From positions 6,607 through 57,926 of the forward strand of contig CADEFQ010000010.1 of the NCBI GenBank assembly GCA_902826635.1: a stretch of 51,320 nucleotides of DNA, in the 5' to 3' direction. Below are positions 25,829-33,746 of the stretch, in pieces. The notes below the pieces were generated by a model. The model was not told the origin of the DNA. It made no database searches and saw only the letters and a program-made list of their open reading frames with translations. The stretch comes from an uncultured Pseudomonadota bacterium (GTDB taxonomy: Bacteria; Pseudomonadota; Gammaproteobacteria; Steroidobacterales; Steroidobacteraceae). The first letter of the stretch is position 1. Each line of letters opens with the position of its first letter. A program made the position numbers and the translations under genes.

Positions 25829-26176
25829 ATGGCCGACCTGCAGTTCGAGCCAGCGATGCCGCTTTCAGACCTGCCGACCGGCAAGATGCGCGCGTGCACG
25901 ATCGGCGGCCGCGAGGTGCTCCTCTGCCACACGAAAGACGGCCTGCACGTCATCGACAACATCTGCACGCACGCCTTCGCGCGCCTCAACGAGGGGCGCC
26001 TGCGCGGCACGCGCGTCGTATGCCCGCTGCACGGCGCCGTATTCGACGTGCGCGACGGGCGCGTGTTGCAGGGGCCGGCGACGGAGTCGCTGCCGGCGCA
26101 CCACGTGCGCGTCACGGCGGGACAAGTTGAAATTGCGCTCGATCCGGCTGCGCCGCCGGTGCTCGCCGAGTTTTGA
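25829..26176 (+). CDS. Rieske [2Fe-2S] ferredoxin-like protein
   Basis: A 115-residue single-domain Rieske protein. The ligands are Cys46 and His48 (CTH) and Cys65 and His68 (CPLH), giving the C-x-H...C-x2-H pattern, and GAVFDVRDGRVLQGPA follows as in NirD and dioxygenase-type ferredoxins. There is no signal or anchor, so it is a cytoplasmic electron carrier. It begins 6 nt after phzF and is probably cotranscribed with it. No oxygenase component is nearby, so the partner is unknown. Confidence 0.88.
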   Translation: MADLQFEPAMPLSDLPTGKMRACTIGGREVLLCHTKDGLHVIDNICTHAFARLNEGRLRGTRVVCPLHGAVFDVRDGRVLQGPATESLPAHHVRVTAGQVEIALDPAAPPVLAEF

Positions 26177-26203
26177 TCGGAGAACGAAGGCGCCTGGCGG
26201 CAC

Positions 26204-26734
26204 CTACGAGCGCGGATCGACGCGCAACCCCGCGCGATACTCCGCCGCCAGCGCGCGGTAGTGCGCTGCGCCGCGCGCGATCAGCGCAAGCTCGGGTTCC
26301 CCGACCGGCCGCACGATGCGACCGGGCGCCCCCATCACCATCGAGCCGTCTGGAATTTCGCGCCCCGGTGGCACGAGCGCACCGGCTGCGATGAGGCAGT
26401 GGCGGCCGATGCGCGCGCCGTCGAGCACCATCGCGCCGTTCCCGATCAGCGTCTCGTCGCCCACCGTGCAACTGTGCAGCAGCACCCTGTGCCCGATCGT
26501 CACGTCGCGGCCGATATGGGTGGGCGCGCCGGCATCAGTGTGGATGACGGTGGCGTCCTGCACGTTCGTGCCCGCCCCGATCTCGATCCAGTCGTTGTCG
26601 CCGCGCAGAACCGCGTTGAACCACACGCTCGCGTCGCGCCCGAGGCGCACGCTGCCGATCACCCGCGCGCCCGGCGCGACGTACCACGCGTCGCAATCGG
26701 TCTCCATCCGGCGATCGCCGATCGTGTAGATCAT
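26204..26734 (-). CDS. Gamma-class carbonic anhydrase-like protein (YrdA family)
   Basis: A 176-residue left-handed beta-helix protein made of hexapeptide repeats (for example VIGSVRLGRDASVWFNAVLRG). The metal ligands are likely the histidines in TVIHTDAG and the pair in IGHRVLLHSC, as in gamma carbonic anhydrases and YrdA. GNGAMVLDGARIGRHCLIAAGALVPPGREIP completes the helix, in repeat form. Members are trimers; many have no proven anhydrase activity, so catalysis is uncertain. The ATG overlaps the stop of the LysR gene by 4 bp, so it is translationally coupled to the regulator. Confidence 0.9.
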   Translation of the reverse strand: MIYTIGDRRMETDCDAWYVAPGARVIGSVRLGRDASVWFNAVLRGDNDWIEIGAGTNVQDATVIHTDAGAPTHIGRDVTIGHRVLLHSCTVGDETLIGNGAMVLDGARIGRHCLIAAGALVPPGREIPDGSMVMGAPGRIVRPVGEPELALIARGAAHYRALAAEYRAGLRVDPRS

Positions 26735-27672
26735 GAGCCCCCTCGCCGGCGCTGCGCCGCGAGTTTTTCGTCGCGCTCGGCGAACTCCGTGAGCAGCCGC
26801 GCCATGAAGTCCGCGAACACCCGCACGCCGGCAGAGTGGCGCGCGCTGCCCGGGTAGACGATCGACGCAGCAGTGCCTTCGAGTTCGTAGTCGGTGAGCA
26901 CCTGCTGCAACGCGCCCGAAGACAACGCTTTCGCGGCGTGCAGATGGTTCGTCTGGAAGAGGCCCGCGCCCGAGAGGCCCGACGCCAACACGGCCTCGGC
27001 GCTGTCGAACGCCAGGACACAATTGACCCGTTGCTTCAGGGTCGCCTTGCCGTCGCGGAAGCGCCATTCGCGCAAGCGCCCGGAATCGATCGCGAGGTGA
27101 CCGATGCACCGGTGCGCGACGAGATCCGCCGGCGTGCGCGGCGCGCCGCGCGCGACGATGTAGGCGGGTGACGCACAGGTCACCCAGCGCGTGACGCAGA
27201 CCCGGCGTGCGATCAGTCGCCCGTCGCGCACCGGACCGAAGCGCAGCGCGATATCGACCTTCTCGGCAAGGAGATCGACGACCCGGTCGTTGAACCGCAC
27301 CTCGACCGAAAGCTCCGGATATCGCTGCGTGAAAGCCGGCAACGCCGGAATCAGCAGGTGCTGGCCGAAGGCCACCGGCACGTCGACCCGCAGCCGGCCG
27401 TGCGGACGCTCGCGCGTGCGGGCCATGGTTTCGTCAGCCTGGGCGAGGTCGGCGAGGATCCGCTGGGCGCGCTCGAGATATTCGGCGCCGTCGTTGCTCA
27501 GTGCCACCTTGCGGGTGGTGCGGTCGAACAGGCGCACGCCGAGCCGCTTTTCGAGGGCCGCTACCTGCTGGCTCGCCTGCGCGCGCGAGATGCCGAGGTC
27601 GTCCGCCGCGCGCGTGAAGCTGCCGCGTTCGGCAACGCGGACGAAAGTGGCCATGACGGCGAATCGGTCCAC
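26731..27672 (-). CDS. LysR-family transcriptional regulator
   Basis: A 313-residue LTTR. The N-terminal helix-turn-helix (about 1-60) reads MDRFAVMATFVRVAERGSF and then AADDLGISRAQASQQVAALE, followed by RLFDRTTRKVALS. The C-terminal two-lobed co-inducer domain runs from about 90 to 295. The arrangement resembles the DhcR/CrgA-type group that controls adjacent redox genes. It starts at ATG 27672, 5 bp from a 23-bp palindromic box (27677-27699) that is probably its autoregulatory site. The gene it faces across this box is a possible 26-codon ORF at 27771. The gamma-carbonic anhydrase is coupled downstream. Confidence 0.9.
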   Translation of the reverse strand: MDRFAVMATFVRVAERGSFTRAADDLGISRAQASQQVAALEKRLGVRLFDRTTRKVALSNDGAEYLERAQRILADLAQADETMARTRERPHGRLRVDVPVAFGQHLLIPALPAFTQRYPELSVEVRFNDRVVDLLAEKVDIALRFGPVRDGRLIARRVCVTRWVTCASPAYIVARGAPRTPADLVAHRCIGHLAIDSGRLREWRFRDGKATLKQRVNCVLAFDSAEAVLASGLSGAGLFQTNHLHAAKALSSGALQQVLTDYELEGTAASIVYPGSARHSAGVRVFADFMARLLTEFAERDEKLAAQRRRGGS

Positions 27673-27676
27673 GCCG

Positions 27677-27699
27677 ATTGTTTATCAGCGCCGGACAAT
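27677..27699. promoter_or_regulatory. Candidate LysR-binding box
   Basis: ATTGT (27677-27681), 13-bp spacer, ACAAT (27695-27699): a perfect 5-bp dyad containing T-N11-A-type positions, 5 bp from the LysR start codon. This is the usual place for an LTTR recognition site. Confidence 0.5.
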
Positions 27700-27770
27700 G
27701 ATTTCAAGTTTGTCGGCTTTTTCCGCGCCATCCGGAGCGGGAGACTGGCGCCCTGACACAGGAGGTCGCC

Positions 27771-27851
27771 ATGTTCGTCTTTCGCAGCCGCTCGCCGCTT
27801 TCGGTTATCGCCGCGTTGATCGTCGCTTCGACGTTCGTCTGGTTCGTTTGA
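27771..27851 (+). CDS. Possible 26-residue single-span membrane peptide
   Basis: ATG 27771 has an almost ideal Shine-Dalgarno (AGGAGGT, 5 nt upstream), the best in the neighbourhood. The peptide starts with a basic segment (MFVFRSRSP) and continues as a hydrophobic stretch (LSVIAALIVASTFVWFV) to the stop at 27849-27851. That fits a small inner-membrane protein. It is divergent from LysR and just downstream of its candidate box, so it could be the regulated gene. Its 3' part overlaps the end of the minus-strand propeller gene by 47 bp. No homologue is recognised and the ORF could be chance. Confidence 0.4.
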   Translation: MFVFRSRSPLSVIAALIVASTFVWFV

Positions 27852-28953
27852 CCGGCGCCTTGCGTTTCGCAGGCGCCGGCTTTTTCGCCGGCGCTTTTTT
27901 CTTCGCTGCGGCCTTTTTCTTCGCTGCAACCTTCTTTTTGGCCGCAACCGGTTTTTTGGCCGCCACTTTCTTCGTCGCCGCAGGCTGTTTCTTCTTCCTG
28001 CGAGGGGCGCCGGCCTTGCCTGCATACACCGCGATGCCGGCGAGCGAGCGCGCCTGACCGGTATTCGCGGCGTGCACGACGGCGCCGGAGGCGAGCGAAA
28101 CCTTGACGATCTGGCCGGAGAAGAAGCTGCCGGCGTAGGCAAAGCGGCCGTCTGCCGTAATCGCGATCGTCGCCCAGCCGAAACCTTCGAGCGGGATCGA
28201 CCGAACGGTGCGGCCGTCGCCATTCACGACATCGATGCGCGCGCCTCGCAATACGTGGAGCGCGCCGTCAGGGCCATACGCCATGCCGAAGAACATTTCC
28301 GGCGGCCCCTGGAACGGCGGCTGGAAGGACTGCAGGTCCGGCAGCTGGCGATCGTTCACGAGGTCGTAACGCATCAGGCGCGGACCGGTCTCCGAACAGT
28401 AGGCGAGCGTGCGCCCGTCGGGTGACAGCGCTGAACCCGTGATGCCGAGAAAGCCACCCATGCCGCCGTGGGTCTGGGTCGCGTGTTCGCGCAGCAGCTT
28501 GCCGCCCGCCGAGAAGTGCCACAGGTGCCCGTCACCGTAGCGGTCGCCGCCCGGGAAGAACGCCAGCTTGGTCTTCATGCGCGCGACGACTTCGGGACGG
28601 ATGGTATCGCCCACCAGGTGTTCGCCGAGATAGAACGAACCGTCCTGGCCGAAGTTCACGTGTGAGAACGCGCGCGTCGGCAGTTCGTCCCGGATCTGCA
28701 CTCGGCCATCCGGATGGATGTTGAGCACGACGAAAGCGTGGGAATCGAAGGCCCACAGCACACCGCGCGCATCGAAATTGAGCCCGCCGACGAGATGCGA
28801 GGTGGCACCGAGCCACAACACGCCCTTCTGTCGCAGGTTTGCGTCGTACTGGATGATGCGGCCGCGTCCGGCGTGGTCATCGAGCGGGTCGTTGAGCTCG
28901 GTGGCGCCGACGAACACGTCGCCTCTGGCAAACGGCTTCAGGGTTTCGCTCAT
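27805..28953 (-). CDS. SMP-30/NHL-like beta-propeller with histone-H1-like Lys/Ala tail
   Basis: A 382-residue protein in two parts. Residues 1 to about 315 form a six-bladed propeller-like domain with repeated blades (GGLNFDARGVLWAFDS; MFFGMAYGPDGALHVLRG; ITADGRFAYAGSFFSGQIVKV), similar to SMP-30/gluconolactonase-type proteins. The last 65 or so residues are almost only Lys, Ala, Pro and Arg, with AAKK and AAAKKK repeats and an RTRRTSKRRSTRR end, like bacterial histone-H1-like or AlgP-type tails. No signal peptide is seen. The propeller function is unknown. The tail suggests binding to DNA, RNA or another polyanion (inference). This low-complexity stretch is prone to length change. Start ATG 28953. 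Confidence 0.75.
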   Translation of the reverse strand: MSETLKPFARGDVFVGATELNDPLDDHAGRGRIIQYDANLRQKGVLWLGATSHLVGGLNFDARGVLWAFDSHAFVVLNIHPDGRVQIRDELPTRAFSHVNFGQDGSFYLGEHLVGDTIRPEVVARMKTKLAFFPGGDRYGDGHLWHFSAGGKLLREHATQTHGGMGGFLGITGSALSPDGRTLAYCSETGPRLMRYDLVNDRQLPDLQSFQPPFQGPPEMFFGMAYGPDGALHVLRGARIDVVNGDGRTVRSIPLEGFGWATIAITADGRFAYAGSFFSGQIVKVSLASGAVVHAANTGQARSLAGIAVYAGKAGAPRRKKKQPAATKKVAAKKPVAAKKKVAAKKKAAAKKKAPAKKPAPAKRKAPVKRTRRTSKRRSTRR

Positions 28954-29090
28954 GTGACAAGCATATCGGTTTTGTCGGTGTACGCCCGCTTCCCCTCAAG
29001 AAGTCTGACAGGCGGACGACTGGTCCGTGTGGTCCAATTCCCGCCCGGAGCTGTAGTTCAATACCCGCCTCCCCCGACAGGAATTCCCGT

Positions 29091-30212
29091 TTGATCCTTA
29101 CGCGCGGCCAGCGAGCGCTGGCAATCATCGCATCCACCCTCGCCGCCCCCGTCCTTGCGGAGCCCTACACCTGGGGCATCACCTACACGGGCGAATGGTG
29201 GCGTAATCAGGATGGCGGCCTCGACCAGGGGACCCGTTACCTCGACAACCTCGATGTCACGCTGTCGATCGACGCGGAGCGCGCTTTCGGCCTGCCGGGC
29301 GTCGAGTTCTTCCTCTACGGGCTCTACAACAATGGCCAGAGCTTCGGCGCCGATCTCACCGGCGACATGCACGGCGTCAGCAACATCGAGACCGGCGTGC
29401 AGGCCGCGCGCCTCTACGAAGCCTGGGCGGACTGGCGTTTCGGCGAAAACCGCCGCCAGTCATTGCGACTCGGCCTCTATGACCTCAACTCCGAGTTCGA
29501 CAACAACGAGAGCGGCGGCCTTTTCATCAATTCCGCGCATGGCGTCGGATCCGAGCTGGCCCACTCGGGAAAGAACGGTCCGTCGATCTTCCCCGTGACG
29601 AGCCTCGCGCTGCGCTGGCGCGGCGAGTTCGATCACTGGACGGCGCTCGCGGCCGTGCTCGACGGCGTGCCGGGCGATCCGGCGCATCCGAAGCGCACTG
29701 CCATCCGTTTCGATGCGGGCGACGGCGCCATGCTCGTGGGCGAGCTTCACCGCAGCGGCGAGCGGGTCCGGAAGGTCGGCGTCGGCGTGTGGCATTACAC
29801 GGCCGATTTCCCCGATGTCGAGGCCACCGACGCGAACGGCGATCCGGTGATGCACTCGGGCAGCAGCGGCGTCTACGGCTTGGTCGACGTGCGCCTGCTC
29901 GGCGCGGTCGAGACGCCCGATCGTCAACTGACGGGCTTCCTGCGCGTCGGTTTTGCCGACGGCGACGTCAATGCGATCAAGCGCTATGTGGGCGGAGGCT
30001 TCACCTGGCGGGGCCTCGGCCTCGCGTACGCCCACGCGCACACATCAGCCCCCGCGCGCGGCACCGAAGGGAACGTCGAGTTGACCTGGCGAGTGCCGAT
30101 CACGGACTGGCTCACCCTGCAACCCGACCTTCAGTACATCTTCAACCCGGGCATCGAGACGGACTCGGACCATGCGCTGGCATTCGGCCTGCGCTTTGAA
30201 CTCGCCTATTGA
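29091..30212 (+). CDS. OprB-type carbohydrate porin
   Basis: A 373-residue outer-membrane beta-barrel protein. A short signal peptide (about 1-23) ends at VLAEP. The mature start YTWGITYTGEWWRNQDGG, the YGLYNNGQSFG segment, and the YEAWADWRFGENRRQSLRLGLYDLNSEFD stretch (in parts) are typical of OprB porins. The protein ends LAFGLRFELAY with a terminal aromatic. OprB proteins let sugars diffuse across the outer membrane; the sugar is not evident. The start is TTG 29091 with AGGAA upstream. The 137-bp gap to the divergent propeller gene has a short direct repeat, GGTCC-GTGT-GGTCC. The stop overlaps the convergent MFS gene by 7 bp. Confidence 0.88.
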   Translation: MILTRGQRALAIIASTLAAPVLAEPYTWGITYTGEWWRNQDGGLDQGTRYLDNLDVTLSIDAERAFGLPGVEFFLYGLYNNGQSFGADLTGDMHGVSNIETGVQAARLYEAWADWRFGENRRQSLRLGLYDLNSEFDNNESGGLFINSAHGVGSELAHSGKNGPSIFPVTSLALRWRGEFDHWTALAAVLDGVPGDPAHPKRTAIRFDAGDGAMLVGELHRSGERVRKVGVGVWHYTADFPDVEATDANGDPVMHSGSSGVYGLVDVRLLGAVETPDRQLTGFLRVGFADGDVNAIKRYVGGGFTWRGLGLAYAHAHTSAPARGTEGNVELTWRVPITDWLTLQPDLQYIFNPGIETDSDHALAFGLRFELAY

Positions 30213-31408
30213 TCGGCCCGGGCGGCGGCCCGCCTCGACAGGGCGATGGCGATCGCAGCCGGCGCGGCGATCAGTGCACCGAGCAGCAGCGGCGAACCGG
30301 CGCCGAAGCGGGCGAACACGGCGCCGGACAGGAACGGCCCGATGACTCGCCCGAGACTGCTGCTCGACTGATAGGCGCCCATCACGCTGCCGCGGTTGCT
30401 GCCACCGGCCTGCTTTGAGGCGAGGGCTGAGCCCGACGGGTTGAAAGCCCCCGAGCCCGCGCCGCAGATCACGAGACCGACGATCGCGACCTCGATGCCG
30501 GGCGCCGTCGCCGCGATCGCCATGCCGATCACGAACGCGGTGATACCGGCGTACGCGACCTTGTATTCACCGAAGCGCGGCACGAACACCCGCACGAGCC
30601 CGCCCTGCATGATCACCGGCACGATCGCGAGCCCGAACATCAGGAGCCCGACGGTGCGCGGCCCATAGCCGAAACGCGCGAGCGCCCACAGCGCGAAGAT
30701 CGACTCGAAGATCGCCTGCGCGATCGCGACGAGCAACGCCGCAAGCGTCACATAGCGCAGCGCGGGCAATCGCCGCACCAGCGCAAGGGGCGAGCGCCGG
30801 CCGGTCTGTTCGAGCGCGGCGCACGCCCGATGTTCGGCCGTGTGACTCTCCGGCAACCGGAACGCGACGAGCGCGATGGCAAAAACACTCAACGCCATCG
30901 CGGCGAGCGCAGGGCGCACGAAGCTCGCGGTCGCAAGATTCTCGCCCGCGAGCAGCCCGCCGATCGCGGGCCCCAGCATGAATCCGATGCCGATCGCCGC
31001 GCCGACGGTCCCGAGCGACTTGGCGCGATCCTCCGGCGTGCTGATGTCCGAGGCATAGGCCATCGCGGCGGAGATGTTGCCGGCCATCAGGCCGCCGAGC
31101 ACCCGCGACGCGAACACCCACTCGATGTTCGGGGCGAAACCGAGCATCGCATAGGAAACGCATGCGCCCGCGAGCGAGAACATCAGGATCGGCCGGCGGC
31201 CACGGTGATCGCTCAACCACCCCCACACCGGCGCCGCAATCAGCTGACACAGCGCGTGCGTGCCGAGAATGGCGGTGATCACCGCGGGCGACGCATCGTA
31301 GCGCTCGCCGATGTAAGGAATGAGCGGCACGATGATGCCAAAACCAAGCACGTCGATGACGCAGACGACGAACAGGATCAGCAGTGGTTTCAATGTCTGG
31401 GTACCCAT
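30206..31408 (-). CDS. MFS drug efflux transporter, TetA/DHA1 type
   Basis: A 400-residue 12-helix major facilitator. Motif A between helices 2 and 3 reads GWLSDHRGRRP, and the helix-1 motif IDVLGFGIIVPLIPYIGERY is typical of the TetA/TCR group of drug:H+ antiporters. SRVLGGLMAGNISAAMAYASDI and GFMLGPAIGGLL are further family marks. The substrate is unknown, and calling it a tetracycline pump would over-read the similarity. Its ATG lies inside the last codons of the upstream lipoprotein gene (19-bp overlap), so it is the fourth gene of an overlapping operon. Confidence 0.9.
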   Translation of the reverse strand: MGTQTLKPLLILFVVCVIDVLGFGIIVPLIPYIGERYDASPAVITAILGTHALCQLIAAPVWGWLSDHRGRRPILMFSLAGACVSYAMLGFAPNIEWVFASRVLGGLMAGNISAAMAYASDISTPEDRAKSLGTVGAAIGIGFMLGPAIGGLLAGENLATASFVRPALAAMALSVFAIALVAFRLPESHTAEHRACAALEQTGRRSPLALVRRLPALRYVTLAALLVAIAQAIFESIFALWALARFGYGPRTVGLLMFGLAIVPVIMQGGLVRVFVPRFGEYKVAYAGITAFVIGMAIAATAPGIEVAIVGLVICGAGSGAFNPSGSALASKQAGGSNRGSVMGAYQSSSSLGRVIGPFLSGAVFARFGAGSPLLLGALIAAPAAIAIALSRRAAARADQ

Positions 31409-32265
31409 CTCGCCGGATCCGTTGCACCCTCGTCGCTCATCGCATCGGGCCGATCCGTGACGCCGCGAAGCACGAAGTCCGCGATTCTGCCATTCCCCGA
31501 AGGGTCACCCGGCGTTTCCGCGCGGCCCGTCCGCAGGATGACGAGCCGCAGGGAGGGCACGATCCAGAGGCTCGCGCCCCCCGCACCCGGCAGTCGGTGC
31601 AGGTCCTTGATCGAGCCAAGCGACGCCACTTCGCCCGTGGCGGCATGGCGCGCGAGCACACGCTGCGACCAGCCGGGTCGCACGATCTCTTCGCCCATGT
31701 AAACGCCATCGTTCGCAAGCAGCTCGCCGACGCGGATCCAGTCGCCCTGCGCCGCACGCAGGTCGGGCGCCAGCACGGCATCGGCCGCACCGATCGGCCG
31801 CCACAGCCGCTTCGCCAGATACGCCTCGTACGACACCCCCGCCGCCAGTGCGATGCGCGCGCGATCGGGTGTCGCATCAAGCTGGATCGCTTTGTGGTCG
31901 TTCACGAGTGCGCCTGCGAGCAGGTCGTCAATGATTCCCTGCCAGCCGCCCGCTTCGGTCGGCGTGCCAAACGCGGTGTCGTGCCAATAGCGCTCGAATA
32001 CGATGTGCCCGTTGCGCGCGACGAGCAGCGCGTCCGCGCCGTCCTCCCGCGCGGCGATTGCGGCTGCCTCGAGCGCCGCGGGCTCGATGTGCGCCTGCGC
32101 CGCCGGGAGCGGCGGCATCGCCGGCGAATGGCCACCGGCCACCGCAGTCGGCGCGGCGGCCTCGCGCGGTGCGCAGGCCGTGAGGACCCATGCGATCGCG
32201 AGTATCGCGGCCGGCGCGATGGCCCATCCACCCGGCTTCCTGCGGCTCATCCCTGCGCCGGTCAT
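31390..32265 (-). CDS. Beta-lactamase-related lipoprotein lacking the SxxK motif
   Basis: A 291-residue exported lipoprotein. The signal segment (about 13-30) ends in a lipobox LTAC with Cys31. The body resembles class C beta-lactamase-related serine hydrolases: LLVARNGHIVFERYWHDT, then SYEAYLAKRLWRPIGAADAVL, and SLWIVPSLRLVILRTG near the end. Where those enzymes have the nucleophile motif SxxK this one has EAGGWQGII, and the segment that normally holds the tyrosine motif is shortened. It is therefore probably not a classical hydrolase; a binding or inactive role is possible. ATG 32265 overlaps the ABC gene stop; ATG 32250 is an alternative. The MFS gene overlaps its end. Confidence 0.75.
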   Translation of the reverse strand: MTGAGMSRRKPGGWAIAPAAILAIAWVLTACAPREAAAPTAVAGGHSPAMPPLPAAQAHIEPAALEAAAIAAREDGADALLVARNGHIVFERYWHDTAFGTPTEAGGWQGIIDDLLAGALVNDHKAIQLDATPDRARIALAAGVSYEAYLAKRLWRPIGAADAVLAPDLRAAQGDWIRVGELLANDGVYMGEEIVRPGWSQRVLARHAATGEVASLGSIKDLHRLPGAGGASLWIVPSLRLVILRTGRAETPGDPSGNGRIADFVLRGVTDRPDAMSDEGATDPARWVPRH

Positions 32266-33746
32266 GGGCGTATCGGCCCCCGGTACCGTTGGGCCCCGCG
32301 GCGCAACTCGAGTTCATGGGTCGCAAAACCGGGCCATTCCTCGCGATGATGCGTGGCGATCACGATCGCCGCCCCGGCCACCGCGCGGCGTGCGAGCCGG
32401 CGCATCAGGTCCGCACGCGTCGGCGGATCGAGCCCGGCGAAAGGTTCATCGAGCAGCAGCAGGTCCGGGCGCCCCATCGCCGAGCGCGCGAAAAGAACAC
32501 GCCGTGACTGGCCGTATGAAAGCTCTCCGATCGAACGTGCGGCGAGCCTCGCCACGCCGAACTCGCGCATCGCGACGACGGCCGCCGCCCGTTCGCGCGC
32601 CGTCGCGCGCTCGTTGAGTCCGATGCTCGCGCGCGCGCCCGACTGCACGACCTCGGCCACGGTGAGATGCAGTGGGTGATCCGTCTGCAGATGCGGCGCG
32701 ACGAGTCCAACGCGCAACCGGAACGCCTCGAGCGCCACACCCGGCTCGATGCCGTCGCGCTCGATCGTCCCGCCGCTCGCCACGCCGTGATCGCCGTAGA
32801 GGGTGCGCAGCAGCGTCGTTTTGCCCGATCCGTTGCCGCCGTGGACGACCCAACATTCGCCCGCATGCAGCTCGAAGTCGAGCGCGCGCAGTACCTGCAC
32901 GCCGTCGAGATATACGTCGGCCTGCGTGAGGCGCGCGAGCACCCGGCCGACTCGCGGCCGGCGCGGTGCGCGGCGCGGCGCCATGTCCTTGTGAAACCAC
33001 GCCGCGAGCGGGGCCGCCCCGATCCGGCCGCGATAGGCAATGCGGCCCCGTTCGAGCACGAGTCCATGCGTCGCTGCGCGGGGCACATCGGCCCCCCGAT
33101 GCGCCGCGAGGACCCAAGGCCGCTGCGACCTCGACGTGCCCTCGAGCCATGCGCGCACGCGCGCCCGATAGGTCGCGTCGAGGCCGGTGAACAATTCGTC
33201 GAGCAGCAGCAATTTCGGGCGCGACGCGAGCGCCCGCGCGATCAGCACGAGGCGACGCTCGCCATACGAGAGCGTGAAAAAGCTGCGGCGCGCAAGGCGC
33301 TCGATGTCGAGTGCCGCGAGCGCCTGCCGCACCGCGCGGCGGGCCGCCGCATCGACAGCGTCGAGCAGCACCTCGGTGCGAAAATGGCCGGTCGCGACGA
33401 CGTTCTCGACACGCATGTTCCAACCGTAGCGGTGATACCGGTCCTGCCGCTCGGGGCCGAGATAGGCGATATCGGCGAGCACATCCTGCGGCGTCGCATG
33501 CCATTCACCGTGCACGCGGTAGCGACGCCGCTCACGCCCGGTGGGCCTGGGCCACACGGCGCCGGCGACGAGTTTGAGCAGCTGGGTCTTGCCGGCGCCG
33601 TTCGCACCGAACAACAACCAACGCTCGCCCGGCCGGATCTTCCAGTCGATGTCGCGCAATACCGCGCGGCCGCCGCGGTCGAGGTCGACGTTCGCGAGCT
33701 CGACCGCGAGATGGCGCGACGCACGGGTCTTAGCCTTCGCGGGCAT
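32262..33746 (-). CDS. Duplicated ABC ATPase, ModF/PhrA-like
   Basis: A 494-residue protein with two ATP-binding cassettes and no membrane domain. Cassette 1 has Walker A FGANGAGKT and signature LSYGERR with LLLLDELFTGLD; cassette 2 has GGNGSGKT, LSYGQSRR and LLLLDEPFAGLD. The LSYGE/LSYGQ signatures and the ATHHREEWP end are the pattern of ModF/PhrA proteins, duplicated ATPases linked to molybdenum genes in some bacteria. Function of ModF is poorly known. I start at ATG 33746 because longer starts overlap the MBL gene further and add a non-conserved extension. It is the second gene of an overlapping four-gene set. Molybdenum cofactor genes occur 14 kb away, not beside it. Confidence 0.82.
   Translation of the reverse strand: MPAKAKTRASRHLAVELANVDLDRGGRAVLRDIDWKIRPGERWLLFGANGAGKTQLLKLVAGAVWPRPTGRERRRYRVHGEWHATPQDVLADIAYLGPERQDRYHRYGWNMRVENVVATGHFRTEVLLDAVDAAARRAVRQALAALDIERLARRSFFTLSYGERRLVLIARALASRPKLLLLDELFTGLDATYRARVRAWLEGTSRSQRPWVLAAHRGADVPRAATHGLVLERGRIAYRGRIGAAPLAAWFHKDMAPRRAPRRPRVGRVLARLTQADVYLDGVQVLRALDFELHAGECWVVHGGNGSGKTTLLRTLYGDHGVASGGTIERDGIEPGVALEAFRLRVGLVAPHLQTDHPLHLTVAEVVQSGARASIGLNERATARERAAAVVAMREFGVARLAARSIGELSYGQSRRVLFARSAMGRPDLLLLDEPFAGLDPPTRADLMRRLARRAVAGAAIVIATHHREEWPGFATHELELRRGAQRYRGPIRP

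Noticed and set aside
27860..28010. Repeat-like T-rich stretch that could be taken for a noncoding repeat array
   Set aside because: It encodes the Lys/Ala tail of the propeller protein on the minus strand; the repetition is at the protein level.
29050..29080. GCTGTAGTTCAAT string resembling the D-arm of a tRNA
   Set aside because: No acceptor, anticodon or T arm can be formed around it.
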